64,000 nt of DNA from an uncultured Pelagibacteraceae bacterium. Its GTDB lineage: Bacteria > Pseudomonadota > Alphaproteobacteria > Pelagibacterales > Pelagibacteraceae. Shown here one piece after another: positions 17,116 through 25,224 of this stretch. The notes under the pieces are model-generated. The model saw only the letters and a list, made by a program, of their open reading frames with translations, did no database searches and was not told where the DNA came from. The stretch covers positions 27,557 through 91,556 of the forward strand of contig CACGPY010000002.1 in the NCBI GenBank assembly GCA_902575095.1, written 5' to 3'. The position numbers and the translations under genes were made by a program. Position 1 is the stretch's first letter; each line of letters opens with the position of its first letter.

Positions 17116-17621
17116 CGATATGCTGAAACAAGTTCGTTATTCCCAGCAGCTACACATGGTGACTTAATACACGTGCCTATCACCCACTCAGATCCAACTT
17201 CTGATTCAAAATTACTTTCTGAGACAAAGATAATTCCTCTATCTGTGGATTGGCCAGCTTTTCCCTCTGCTTGAATTCTAGGATCTTGAGATGTTTGTAT
17301 TAAAGGCTTATCAATATTATAAGGATTGTTAAGCTTAATATTTTTTAAAATATGATTTACAATTTTTGAGGATGTCCAAGCTGAATTACAACTGTCACCC
17401 CACAATGTAGTACCTTCTTCATTTGAACTACATTCATTAACTTGATTGTTAATAAACTCTACAACTAGTTTATGATTAGATTTTATATCATTAGCTTTTT
17501 GTACAATCGCGGATCGTGTAGAAGCAGTCCAGATTAACATTATAACAACATAGGCTAACGAGCTTAAAACTAGAGCTTCAAGAGGACCAAAATTTTTAAG
17601 TTTTCTTCTTAGTTCGATCAT
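17112..17621 (-). CDS. Hypothetical membrane-anchored protein, pilin-like topology
   Basis: 169 aa, not recognised. After a short basic stretch (MIELRRKLKNFG) there is one hydrophobic helix (about residues 12-32, PLEALVLSSLAYVVIMLIW), then an amphipathic helix and a soluble, probably periplasmic, domain with four Cys (NECSS, GDSCNS, GTCIKSPC) that could form two disulfides. A hydrophobic N-terminal helix with a variable Cys-bearing head recalls type IV pilin-like proteins, but no clear prepilin peptidase site (G-F-T-x-x-E) is present. It overlaps the upstream dehydrogenase in an ATGA junction. Function unknown. Confidence 0.6.
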   Translation of the reverse strand: MIELRRKLKNFGPLEALVLSSLAYVVIMLIWTASTRSAIVQKANDIKSNHKLVVEFINNQVNECSSNEEGTTLWGDSCNSAWTSSKIVNHILKNIKLNNPYNIDKPLIQTSQDPRIQAEGKAGQSTDRGIIFVSESNFESEVGSEWVIGTCIKSPCVAAGNNELVSAYR

Positions 17622-18574
17622 ATTTTTACAATCATTGATTTATCTATTTTATTTTCAAAAAAATCAATAATATTTTTTATTGTTTCTAAGGACATTCTTG
17701 ACTTACACTCATTGGTAAAAGTTGCTGAGTGTGGGCTTAATAAGACTTTGCTATTTTTCAACAATGGATTGTTCATATCCACAGGTTCTTTTTCAAAAAC
17801 ATCTAACCCTGCGCCAAAAATAATCTTATCATTAATTGCTTTATTTAAATCAGCTTCGTTAATTATCCCACCACGAGAGGTGTTAATTATGATAGCATTA
17901 TTTTTCATTATTATAAACTTAGAATAATCAAGCATATTTTTAGTTTTTTCTGTTAAAGGAACATGTAAAGATAAATAATCACATGTTTTTAATCCATCAT
18001 CTAAACTTTCAACTTTTAATCCGCCAAGTTTTTTAATTATATCTTCTGAAACAAATGGATCAAAAATTTTTATTTTCATATCAAAACCTAAGCATTTTTT
18101 AATTAAACTTTTTCCTATTCTTCCAAAACCTAATATTAATATTTCTTTATTAAATAATTCTAATGTTTCTATTTGAGATGCATTTTTTTTAAAGTTTCCA
18201 GATCTTACTTCATTATCATACTGGTTAATGCTTTTTGAAATAGACATCATCATATAAATAACATGTTCTGCTACTGCCACTGCGTTTGCTGTTGCTGTTA
18301 TAAGAAGAGAAATATTTTTCTTTTTTATGTAATCTAAATCAACATTATCATAACCTACCCCATGTCTTGATATAACTTTTAGTTTTGAACAATGTTTGAG
18401 AATATTTTCATTAAGTTTAGAAACTCTTAAAGTACATGCGTCGAATTCTGGAAGTTTTTTTATTAAATTATTCTCTGAAACATCTGTAATTAATTCATAC
18501 TCATAATCTTTGTTTCTTTTTAGTAACTCCAACCCATCATTATGTATTTTTTCAATTACAGCAATTTTTTTCAT
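17618..18574 (-). CDS. D-2-hydroxyacid dehydrogenase (SerA-like)
   Basis: 318 aa, NAD-dependent. VISRHGVGYDNVDL and the Rossmann motif ILGFGRIGKSLIKKC are clear. The catalytic triad is seen as Arg in INTSRGGIINEADL, Glu in GLDVFEKEPVD and His in LLSPHSATFTNE. The protein lacks the C-terminal ACT/ASB domains of many 3-phosphoglycerate dehydrogenases, so it may act on phosphoglycerate, glyoxylate, hydroxypyruvate or another 2-oxo acid. It starts 8 bases from the 3' end of tRNA-Glu. Position at the end of the inositol block suggests a catabolic role but does not prove it. Confidence 0.85.
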   Translation of the reverse strand: MKKIAVIEKIHNDGLELLKRNKDYEYELITDVSENNLIKKLPEFDACTLRVSKLNENILKHCSKLKVISRHGVGYDNVDLDYIKKKNISLLITATANAVAVAEHVIYMMMSISKSINQYDNEVRSGNFKKNASQIETLELFNKEILILGFGRIGKSLIKKCLGFDMKIKIFDPFVSEDIIKKLGGLKVESLDDGLKTCDYLSLHVPLTEKTKNMLDYSKFIIMKNNAIIINTSRGGIINEADLNKAINDKIIFGAGLDVFEKEPVDMNNPLLKNSKVLLSPHSATFTNECKSRMSLETIKNIIDFFENKIDKSMIVKI

Positions 18575-18581
18575 AGAATAA

Positions 18582-18656
18582 TGGCGGTCCCAAGGGGAAT
18601 CGAACCCCTCTTTGTTGGATGAAAACCAACTGTCCTAACCGATAGACGATGGGACC
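18582..18656 (-). tRNA. tRNA-Glu (UUC)
   Basis: Reading the minus strand, acceptor arms GGTCCCA and TGGGACC pair fully, discriminator G is followed by an encoded CCA, the D arm is TCGTCTATCGGTTAGGA, and the anticodon stem GTTGG/CCAAC encloses loop TTTTCAT with anticodon TTC. The T arm AGGGG-TTCGATT-CCCCT is standard. Length 75 with CCA. Its 5' end overlaps the 3' end of recJ by 22 bases. The 3' end faces the accessory block to its left. Confidence 0.97.
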
Positions 18657-20419
18657 GTATTTTTGAAAGTCTTATTAACAGAAATATCGTCGATAATAAA
18701 CTCTACATTTGATTGCCCCTTCCATTCATTTAGGGATAATTTACCAGCAATATTAAATGATTTATTATTCTTTTTTAAGAGATAGCCCCCTAAGTCATTT
18801 TCTGTCGCATTAAAAGCTATAGACTTTATAGTTGAACCATCTTCACCTATCAAAACGGATTTTACATGTTTTTCACCCACAATTTTCCCATTAATAGTTT
18901 TTACGTTTTCAATAATAAATTTTGGTTCAGGATTACCAGATCCAAATGGAGATAATAATTCAACTTTATTATAAAATTCTAAATTAACCGCAGATGGTGC
19001 AATGATACTATCAAAAAATAAAGGTTTTTCGCTTTTCAAATTCTCATTTATCAGTTTAAATTTTTTAAAAACAAATTCTTTAAAAATATTAATATTTTCA
19101 AAATTTATAGAAAACCCTCCAGCCATTTTATGCCCTCCACCTTTTATTAATATTTTTTCTTGAGTAGCAGCAATAATAACTGAACCAATATCAAAACCTA
19201 CTATAGATCTTGCCGATCCTTTTCCAATATTTCCTTCTACAGAAATTAATATAACTGGTTTATTAAATTTATCTTTTAATCTGGCAGCAACTATACCAAT
19301 TACTCCTTCGTGCCAATTCTTACCGCTCATAACTATTACAGGATCATTAGTACAATCCTTTGTTTCATTTAAAATTTTTCTTAAAAGATCTTTCTCAAGC
19401 ATTTGTCTTTCCATGTTGTATTGATTTAATTCTGAAGCTAATCTAAATGAATATTTAGGGTCCTTATTTAATAATAAATTTGCTCCATGAGAGCATTTAC
19501 CAACTCGTCCTCCAGCATTAATTCTAGGCCCTAATAAATAACCTAAATGATATATTGAGGGATTACTCTCTATTTTGCATATATCCCACAAAGTTTTTAA
19601 GCCAAGATTTTTTTTCAATTTTATTATTTTTAATCCTTGTTTAACAATAGCTCGATTTAAACCAATTAAAGGGACAACATCACACACTGTGCCTAGGGAA
19701 ACTAAATCAAGATAATTAATCAGATCAGGTTCTTTTAAATCTTCTTGAATAAACCAACCATTATTTCTTAATTTTCTGTTAAGTGAAACCAAAAACATGA
19801 AAGAAACACCAGCTGCACATAAATATTGTAAATTTGATTTGTCATCTAATCTGTTAGGATTAACTATGGAGAAAGCTTTTGGTAAATTAACTTCTGATTG
19901 ATGGTGATCTAATACAATTACGTCAATATTTTGCTCTCTTGCAAAATTTATAGCTTCAAACGATAAGGTTCCACAATCAACTGTAAAAATAATTTTGACT
20001 TTTTTATTAATCAATTCTTGAAAACTTTTAATCGATGGTCCGTATCCTTCCTTTTTTCTATCTGGAATATAAATTTCATAATCTATATTCAGTTCTGAAA
20101 AATAATTTCCTAGTAAAGCAGTTGAAGTAGCTCCATCAACATCATAATCACCGAAAATTCCTATTTTTTCTTTTTTAATTATTGATTTTGCAGCTCTCTT
20201 TGATGATTTTTCCATATCGTTTAAGATATCTGGATTAGGTAGAAAATTTTTAATCGAGGGATTTAAAAAAGAATTTATTTCATCTTTTTTAATTTGCCTA
20301 ATTGATAAAAGTTTTGATGTAATTTCATCTAATGAAAAATTTTCTTTTAAAAAAATGATATCTTTTTCATTATATTTTTTCAAAATCCAATTTTTACCAC
20401 TTAATGAAAGTGAACTCAT
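18635..20419 (-). CDS. recJ: Single-stranded-DNA-specific exonuclease RecJ
   Basis: 594 aa, full length. DHH-superfamily motifs are intact: IGIFGDYDVDGATSTALL (motif I, about 90), IFTVDCGTLS (motif II), VIVLDHHQSE (motif III, DHH), DLVSLGTVCDVVPLIG (motif IV) and GGGHKMAGGFS (DHHA1). It degrades ssDNA 5' to 3' in recombination and mismatch repair. The stop TAG lies inside the tRNA-Glu gene, in the D arm, so the last seven residues (VPSSIG and one before) are encoded by tRNA sequence. The start overlaps the glpX stop (ATGA). Confidence 0.95.
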   Translation of the reverse strand: MSSLSLSGKNWILKKYNEKDIIFLKENFSLDEITSKLLSIRQIKKDEINSFLNPSIKNFLPNPDILNDMEKSSKRAAKSIIKKEKIGIFGDYDVDGATSTALLGNYFSELNIDYEIYIPDRKKEGYGPSIKSFQELINKKVKIIFTVDCGTLSFEAINFAREQNIDVIVLDHHQSEVNLPKAFSIVNPNRLDDKSNLQYLCAAGVSFMFLVSLNRKLRNNGWFIQEDLKEPDLINYLDLVSLGTVCDVVPLIGLNRAIVKQGLKIIKLKKNLGLKTLWDICKIESNPSIYHLGYLLGPRINAGGRVGKCSHGANLLLNKDPKYSFRLASELNQYNMERQMLEKDLLRKILNETKDCTNDPVIVMSGKNWHEGVIGIVAARLKDKFNKPVILISVEGNIGKGSARSIVGFDIGSVIIAATQEKILIKGGGHKMAGGFSINFENINIFKEFVFKKFKLINENLKSEKPLFFDSIIAPSAVNLEFYNKVELLSPFGSGNPEPKFIIENVKTINGKIVGEKHVKSVLIGEDGSTIKSIAFNATENDLGGYLLKKNNKSFNIAGKLSLNEWKGQSNVEFIIDDISVNKTFKNTVPSSIG

Positions 20420-21357
20420 TTATTATAAATATTAGTGACCGATTTGATTATTTTTTTACTTTTATGTAGAACAAAAGTATTTACTTCAAACTCATTTCCC
20501 AAATCTAATACTCCCTTTGCTAAATCTCCAGAGGTAACGCCTGTAGCACAAAATATAACATCTCCTTTAACCATATCTTCTATATTATATTTTTTTTTAA
20601 AATCTTTAATCCCAAGTTTTTTTGCTCTTACTTTTCCCTCCTCGTCTAATACTAATCGTCCTTGAATTTGACCTCCATAACAAGAAAGAGCTGCTGCAAC
20701 AATAACTCCTTCTGGAGCACCCCCTGTGCTATAATAAATATCATTTTTAGGATTTTCTCCAATTACACTTAGAGCTCCGGCAATGTCTCCATCTGTTATA
20801 TAGTTAATGTTCACATTCATTTTAACTAATATTTCAATAATTTGATTATGTCGTTCTCTTTTAAGGACACACGCATTTAAATCTGATATTTTTTTATTTT
20901 TAGCTTGCGCTAACAATTTGATATTTTTTTCAACTCCATTATCTAGGTCCATCAAATTATTAGGTAAATTTGATCCAATTACAATTTTTTCCATGTAAGT
21001 GTCTGGTGCAGATAGTAAGCTTCCTTTTTCAGAAATAGCTAATACTGAAAAAGCGTTCGGTTCGCCATTAGCTGTGAATTTTGTTCCTTCTAATGGATCA
21101 ACAGCAATATCAAATTTTGGCCCATTTAAAGTACCTAGTTTTTCACCAATATATAGCATTGGTGCTTCGTCCATTTCACCTTCTCCGATAACAACAGTAC
21201 CCTCCATATTAATTTTATTAAGTTCTCGTCTCATCGGATCAACAGCACCTTTATCAGCAGCTATTTTATCTTTTTTTCCTATAAATTTCGAAGCACCGAT
21301 TGCAGCTTTTTCAGTTACTTTAATGAATAGATTTAAAAATTTTTTATCAATCGACAT
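20416..21357 (-). CDS. glpX: Fructose-1,6-bisphosphatase class II
   Basis: 313 aa. Class II markers are VIGEGEMDEAPMLYIGE (metal-binding Glu/Asp), DIAVDPLEGTKF (DPxxGT of the Li+-sensitive phosphatase fold) and YSTGGAPEGVIVAAAL. It dephosphorylates fructose-1,6-bisphosphate in gluconeogenesis, cytosolic. Coupled to recJ downstream (ATGA) and 3 bases after hom on the same strand. Confidence 0.95.
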   Translation of the reverse strand: MSIDKKFLNLFIKVTEKAAIGASKFIGKKDKIAADKGAVDPMRRELNKINMEGTVVIGEGEMDEAPMLYIGEKLGTLNGPKFDIAVDPLEGTKFTANGEPNAFSVLAISEKGSLLSAPDTYMEKIVIGSNLPNNLMDLDNGVEKNIKLLAQAKNKKISDLNACVLKRERHNQIIEILVKMNVNINYITDGDIAGALSVIGENPKNDIYYSTGGAPEGVIVAAALSCYGGQIQGRLVLDEEGKVRAKKLGIKDFKKKYNIEDMVKGDVIFCATGVTSGDLAKGVLDLGNEFEVNTFVLHKSKKIIKSVTNIYNK

Positions 21358-21360
21358 TAA

Positions 21361-22638
21361 TTACTCATCAATTCTAATTAATTTCGATTTATGTTTCACA
21401 TAACTTTTTTTATCAACTTCTCTCAAAGTTTTTTTCAAAAATATATCTTTAGATTTGTGGGTTATAATAATAATCGATGAGGTTTTTTTATGAGGATTTT
21501 GGACTAACCTTTTAATTGATACCTTATTCTTAGAAAAAATATTTGTGATATTGGATAATATACCCGGTCTATCTTCAACTTCAAAACGTAGATAAGCAGA
21601 AAATAGTCGCTGATCTAAATTTTCGAATTTTAGTTTTTCCCTTTCTTTACTTGAAAGAGAAAAAGGAAATTTTATATTTCCTCTCAATATAGATGAAATA
21701 TCAGATACAAGAGCGGAGGTAGTTGCCGCAGCTCCTGCTCCTTCTCCTTGAATAGTGCTTTGACCAACAGGTTTTCCATCGACTATTACAGCGTTTAAAA
21801 CACCGTCTATACTAGCGACATAAGAATCTTTTTTTATCAGTGTTGGATGAACTCTCTGATAAATCTTATTATTTAAGAGTTCAGCAAACCCTAAAAGCTT
21901 AATTTTGTAACCGAGTTTATTAGCATTATCTATATCAGTTTTGTCTATTTGTTTAATACCTTCAACGTAAATATTATCATTTAGAAAAGAGTTAAAACAT
22001 AATGAAGTTAGAATTTTTAATTTTGAAGATACATCTTCACCATTTAAATCAGCAGATGGATTAGTTTCAGCGTATCCTAATTTTTTTGCTTTATTTAAAA
22101 CATCATTAAATTCTTTATTCTCTTTATCCATAGATGAGAGTATATAATTTGATGTGCCATTAAATATTCCATAAATTTTTGATATTTTATTTGCAATTAA
22201 ACCTTCTTTTAGAGACCTGATTATAGGAACACCTCCACACACTGATGCTTCAAATTCAAGGTTTACTCTATTTTTCTCAGCTATTTTAGCTAATCTATCT
22301 CCGTATTTAGCAATCAAAGCTTTATTAGCAGTAACAACATGTTTGCGATTATATAGTGCATCAAAGACTAATTTTTTTGCTGGACCTTCAGCTCCTCCAA
22401 TAAGTTCTACTATTAGATCAACGTCATTAAGTCTTGTAGCTTCTAAATAATTATTTAGCCATTGATTTTTTTTGACATTGATTAGCCTTCTTTTATTTTT
22501 ATTTTTAGCTGATACGTATTTAACAATTGGTAAACAGTTGTTTTTTACTGTTAAGATTTTTTTATTTTCATTCAGATATTTAAATAAATAACTTCCTATA
22601 TTTCCTAAACCTATTATTGCTATATTTAATTTTCTCAT
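21361..22638 (-). CDS. hom: Homoserine dehydrogenase
   Basis: 425 aa. NAD(P)-binding IAIIGLGNIGSYLFKYL at residues 6-22; catalytic domain GIFNGTSNYILSSM and LGYAETNPSADLNGED with the active-site Lys in the SSKLKIL run. The C-terminal 90 residues form an ACT domain (YLRFEVEDRPGILSNITNIF) that normally senses threonine. It makes homoserine for threonine and methionine. The stop is 3 bases from the glpX start. Confidence 0.95.
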   Translation of the reverse strand: MRKLNIAIIGLGNIGSYLFKYLNENKKILTVKNNCLPIVKYVSAKNKNKRRLINVKKNQWLNNYLEATRLNDVDLIVELIGGAEGPAKKLVFDALYNRKHVVTANKALIAKYGDRLAKIAEKNRVNLEFEASVCGGVPIIRSLKEGLIANKISKIYGIFNGTSNYILSSMDKENKEFNDVLNKAKKLGYAETNPSADLNGEDVSSKLKILTSLCFNSFLNDNIYVEGIKQIDKTDIDNANKLGYKIKLLGFAELLNNKIYQRVHPTLIKKDSYVASIDGVLNAVIVDGKPVGQSTIQGEGAGAAATTSALVSDISSILRGNIKFPFSLSSKEREKLKFENLDQRLFSAYLRFEVEDRPGILSNITNIFSKNKVSIKRLVQNPHKKTSSIIIITHKSKDIFLKKTLREVDKKSYVKHKSKLIRIDE

Positions 22639-22648
22639 GTCTTAAATA

Positions 22649-23206
22649 TTATCTTCCTGTTATATCAGGAAATTTTTTCTTTTTTCCTTGTTCTATTAAA
22701 TATTCTGATATTTCGTCAATACTACATTCTTCTAATATTTTACAAACATCGACAACTTTTATTCTTTTTTTATTCATACTATTTTCAAAGATTTTTTTAT
22801 TGTTAATCTTAGTTTTTTTTCTAGTGATTTCTTTTTGTATTTTTTCTGCATCGTTTTTAGATACTATTTTTGAAATCTTTTTTTTCTTTTTATCTTTAAT
22901 TTTTTTTTTAATATTAATAATTTCTTCATTTGACAAAGTCTTCAATTTATTTTTAGATTGTTTTCTTTGTAATAATGCAATTTCTCTTTTTCCAGTTTGA
23001 TTTTCTTTTAAATTTAATTCTATTAAATCAGTCTTTTTTTTTATTTTTTTATCAACAATTTTTACTTCGATAGTAAGATTTTCTTCAAAATATTGTTTAG
23101 CTTCAGATTTATTTATACATACATGATCTCCACATATAAAAACAGTCTCAGGTTTATTACATCCTGATAATAAGGCTAAGATTATTGAAAAAAAAATAAT
23201 TCTCAT
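22649..23206 (-). CDS. Lys-rich hypothetical lipoprotein
   Basis: 185 aa. The N terminus MRIIFFSIILALLSGCNKPE is a lipoprotein signal with lipobox LSGC, placing it in a membrane, probably the outer. A short domain with two more Cys follows (VFICGDHVCINKSEAKQYF), then a highly charged region, about one third Lys, predicted helical or disordered (for example KKIKDKKKKKISKIV). No family recognised. It sits between hom and argC, overlapping argC in an ATGA junction, so it is expressed with amino-acid genes but no link in function is visible. Confidence 0.7.
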   Translation of the reverse strand: MRIIFFSIILALLSGCNKPETVFICGDHVCINKSEAKQYFEENLTIEVKIVDKKIKKKTDLIELNLKENQTGKREIALLQRKQSKNKLKTLSNEEIINIKKKIKDKKKKKISKIVSKNDAEKIQKEITRKKTKINNKKIFENSMNKKRIKVVDVCKILEECSIDEISEYLIEQGKKKKFPDITGR

Positions 23207-24240
23207 TTTAGTCCTAGATTTTCAGAGAATTTAAAAAGTAAATTCATGTTTTGTATTGCCTGTCCAGACGCACCTTTTACTAGATTATCTATTGCAGAAA
23301 ATATGATTAATTTATTTTTCACTCTTGTTTCGCAAATTGAAATTTCGCAATTATTTGTATACAAAACATTTCCAGATCCTATTGAGGTATTTAGTTTTAA
23401 AATTTTAATAAATTTAGATTTTTTATAAAATTTTATTAAAGTATTTCTTATATCATTTGCAGTTTTACCCTTATTCACATGAATGTAAATGGAGGATAAA
23501 ATTCCTCTAAACGTGGGGAGCAAATGTGGATTAAAAGAAAAATTTACCTTTTTTTTTGTAGCTTTAAATAATTCTTGGTCTATTTCTGGAATATGTCTAT
23601 GATTTTTAGTGTTGTAAGCAAATGTTGAGAAATATAAATGTTTATGAGTAAATTTTTTTTCGAATTTTTTTCCAGCACCTGAGTATCCTGATTTCGAGTC
23701 AATTGTAATGTCTTTATTAGAAATCAAATTTTTTTTTATTAAAGGGATTAAAGGCAATTGGATTGAAGTAGGATAACAACCCGGATTCGCAATTATTCTA
23801 AATTTTTTTATATAGTTTTTTGAAAATTCCGGAATTGAATACAATGATTTATTAATTAATTTTTTTGCTTTATGTTTTATCTTATAATTTTTTTCATATA
23901 TTCTGTAATCATTAATTCTAAAATCGGCAGATAAATCAATAAATTTTAATTTTTTGTTTTTATAGTAATGAAGGTTTATTATTTTTTGAGCTTCACCATT
24001 TGGTAAAGATAAGAAAACTAAATCTAATTTATGCCAAATTATTTTTTTTACAGATGTTATTTTAGGTAACTTTCTTTTTATTCTCTTATCAAAAAAATCT
24101 ATTTTTTTACCTAGGTTTTTGGTAGCACAAAGATTTATTAACTTTATTTTAGGATGTTTAGACAACATGAAAATGAGATCCAAACCAGTGTATCCAGTTG
24201 CACCAATAACAGCTACATTAATTTTATTACTCTTAGACAT
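23203..24240 (-). CDS. argC: N-acetyl-gamma-glutamyl-phosphate reductase
   Basis: 345 aa, the longer ArgC type. NADP-binding VAVIGATGYTGLDLIFML at 9-26; catalytic Cys in RIIANPGCYPTSIQLPL; substrate region DSKSGYSGAGKKF, and HRHIPEIDQEL with the catalytic His. It performs the third step of arginine synthesis. In many alphaproteobacteria argC follows rpsI as here, supporting the call. Confidence 0.95.
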   Translation of the reverse strand: MSKSNKINVAVIGATGYTGLDLIFMLSKHPKIKLINLCATKNLGKKIDFFDKRIKRKLPKITSVKKIIWHKLDLVFLSLPNGEAQKIINLHYYKNKKLKFIDLSADFRINDYRIYEKNYKIKHKAKKLINKSLYSIPEFSKNYIKKFRIIANPGCYPTSIQLPLIPLIKKNLISNKDITIDSKSGYSGAGKKFEKKFTHKHLYFSTFAYNTKNHRHIPEIDQELFKATKKKVNFSFNPHLLPTFRGILSSIYIHVNKGKTANDIRNTLIKFYKKSKFIKILKLNTSIGSGNVLYTNNCEISICETRVKNKLIIFSAIDNLVKGASGQAIQNMNLLFKFSENLGLK

Positions 24241-24283
24241 AACGTCTTATATCATCGTCTTTAACATTAGTTAATTTAAAAGA

Positions 24284-24724
24284 TTATCTCTTAGAAAATT
24301 GGAAGCTTCTTCTAGCTTTCCTGTGTCCGTATTTTTTACGCTCCACAACTCTTGAGTCTCTTGTGGTTAATTTATCTTTTTTCAGATTTTTTTTTAGGTT
24401 TTCGTCATGTGAAATTAAAGCTTTTGATATTCCAAGAATGATAGCGCCTGCTTGACCTGACAATCCTCCACCTTTTACCGAACACTTCACATCGTAACTG
24501 GTAGCAACTTCAGAGATTTGTAATGGTCTTGTTACTATAATTTGATGAACTGGTCTTTTGAAATATTCATTCATTTTGATACCATTTACATGAATATTTC
24601 CAGAACCTTTTTTAACCCAAACTTTTGCAATAGATTTTTTTCTTCTACCTGTAGCATACTTACTGTCCTTAAAATCTAATTTAATTTTTTTTGCTTTATT
24701 AATAGTTGTATTAATTTGTTCCAT
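24284..24724 (-). CDS. rpsI: 30S ribosomal protein S9
   Basis: 146 aa. Signature ATGRRKKSIAKVWVKKGSG near residue 24, GGGLSGQAGAIILGISKAL, and the basic tail KKYGHRKARRSFQFSKR that reaches the P-site tRNA. The start shares a base with the rplM stop (TAATG), the usual rplM-rpsI pair. Confidence 0.97.
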   Translation of the reverse strand: MEQINTTINKAKKIKLDFKDSKYATGRRKKSIAKVWVKKGSGNIHVNGIKMNEYFKRPVHQIIVTRPLQISEVATSYDVKCSVKGGGLSGQAGAIILGISKALISHDENLKKNLKKDKLTTRDSRVVERKKYGHRKARRSFQFSKR

Positions 24725-25182
24725 TATCTAACAATATTTTTTTTATTTAGTTTTTCAAAATTAATTAATTTTGGCTTTTGAATTTCATGTGGGTGATTAT
24801 CTCCACTATAGATTTTTAATTTGGTTAATTGCTTTTTTGCAAGAGGACCACCTGGCAACATTCTTTTAACAGCCAATTTTAAAATTTCTTGTGTTTTATT
24901 TTTCTCTTTAAAAAGCTCAGGCGAAGATATTTTTATACCTCCAGGATATCCTGTGTGTCTAAAATAATTTTTTTTATAAAATTTTTTTCCAGTAAATCTA
25001 ATCTTATCTATATTTGTGACAACTACAAAATCACCATTGTCAATATGGGGGTTATATGTAGCTTTATTCTTTCCTCTTAAAACCTTAGAAATATAGGCAG
25101 CTAGTCTTCCTACAGCCACATTTTGAGCGTCTATAAGGTACCAGTCTTTTTTAATTTCTTTCTTTTTAATAAATGGAGTCAT
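24724..25182 (-). CDS. rplM: 50S ribosomal protein L13
   Basis: 152 aa from the ATG at 25182. The track's longer version begins with TTG 21 bases upstream and adds MYLSPII, which is not part of the L13 family; the MTPF start is preferred. Signature segments are WYLIDAQNVAVGRLAAYISKVLRGK, YNPHIDNGDFVVVTN, RHTGYPGGIK and VKRMLPGGPLAKKQL. It lies 42 bases downstream of ctaA on the same strand. Confidence 0.95.
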   Translation of the reverse strand: MTPFIKKKEIKKDWYLIDAQNVAVGRLAAYISKVLRGKNKATYNPHIDNGDFVVVTNIDKIRFTGKKFYKKNYFRHTGYPGGIKISSPELFKEKNKTQEILKLAVKRMLPGGPLAKKQLTKLKIYSGDNHPHEIQKPKLINFEKLNKKNIVR

Positions 25183-25224
25183 GATAATGGGCGATAAATA
25201 CAAAGATTGTTAATTAAAGTCAAT

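Noticed and set aside
18582-18656. Second copy of the tRNA-Glu 3' end as attachment site within the window
   Set aside because: No repeat of this sequence was noticed elsewhere by eye; an exact search of flanking DNA would be needed.
25183-25203. Longer rplM with seven extra N-terminal residues
   Set aside because: It needs a TTG start and adds residues absent from the L13 family; the ATG at 25182 fits.
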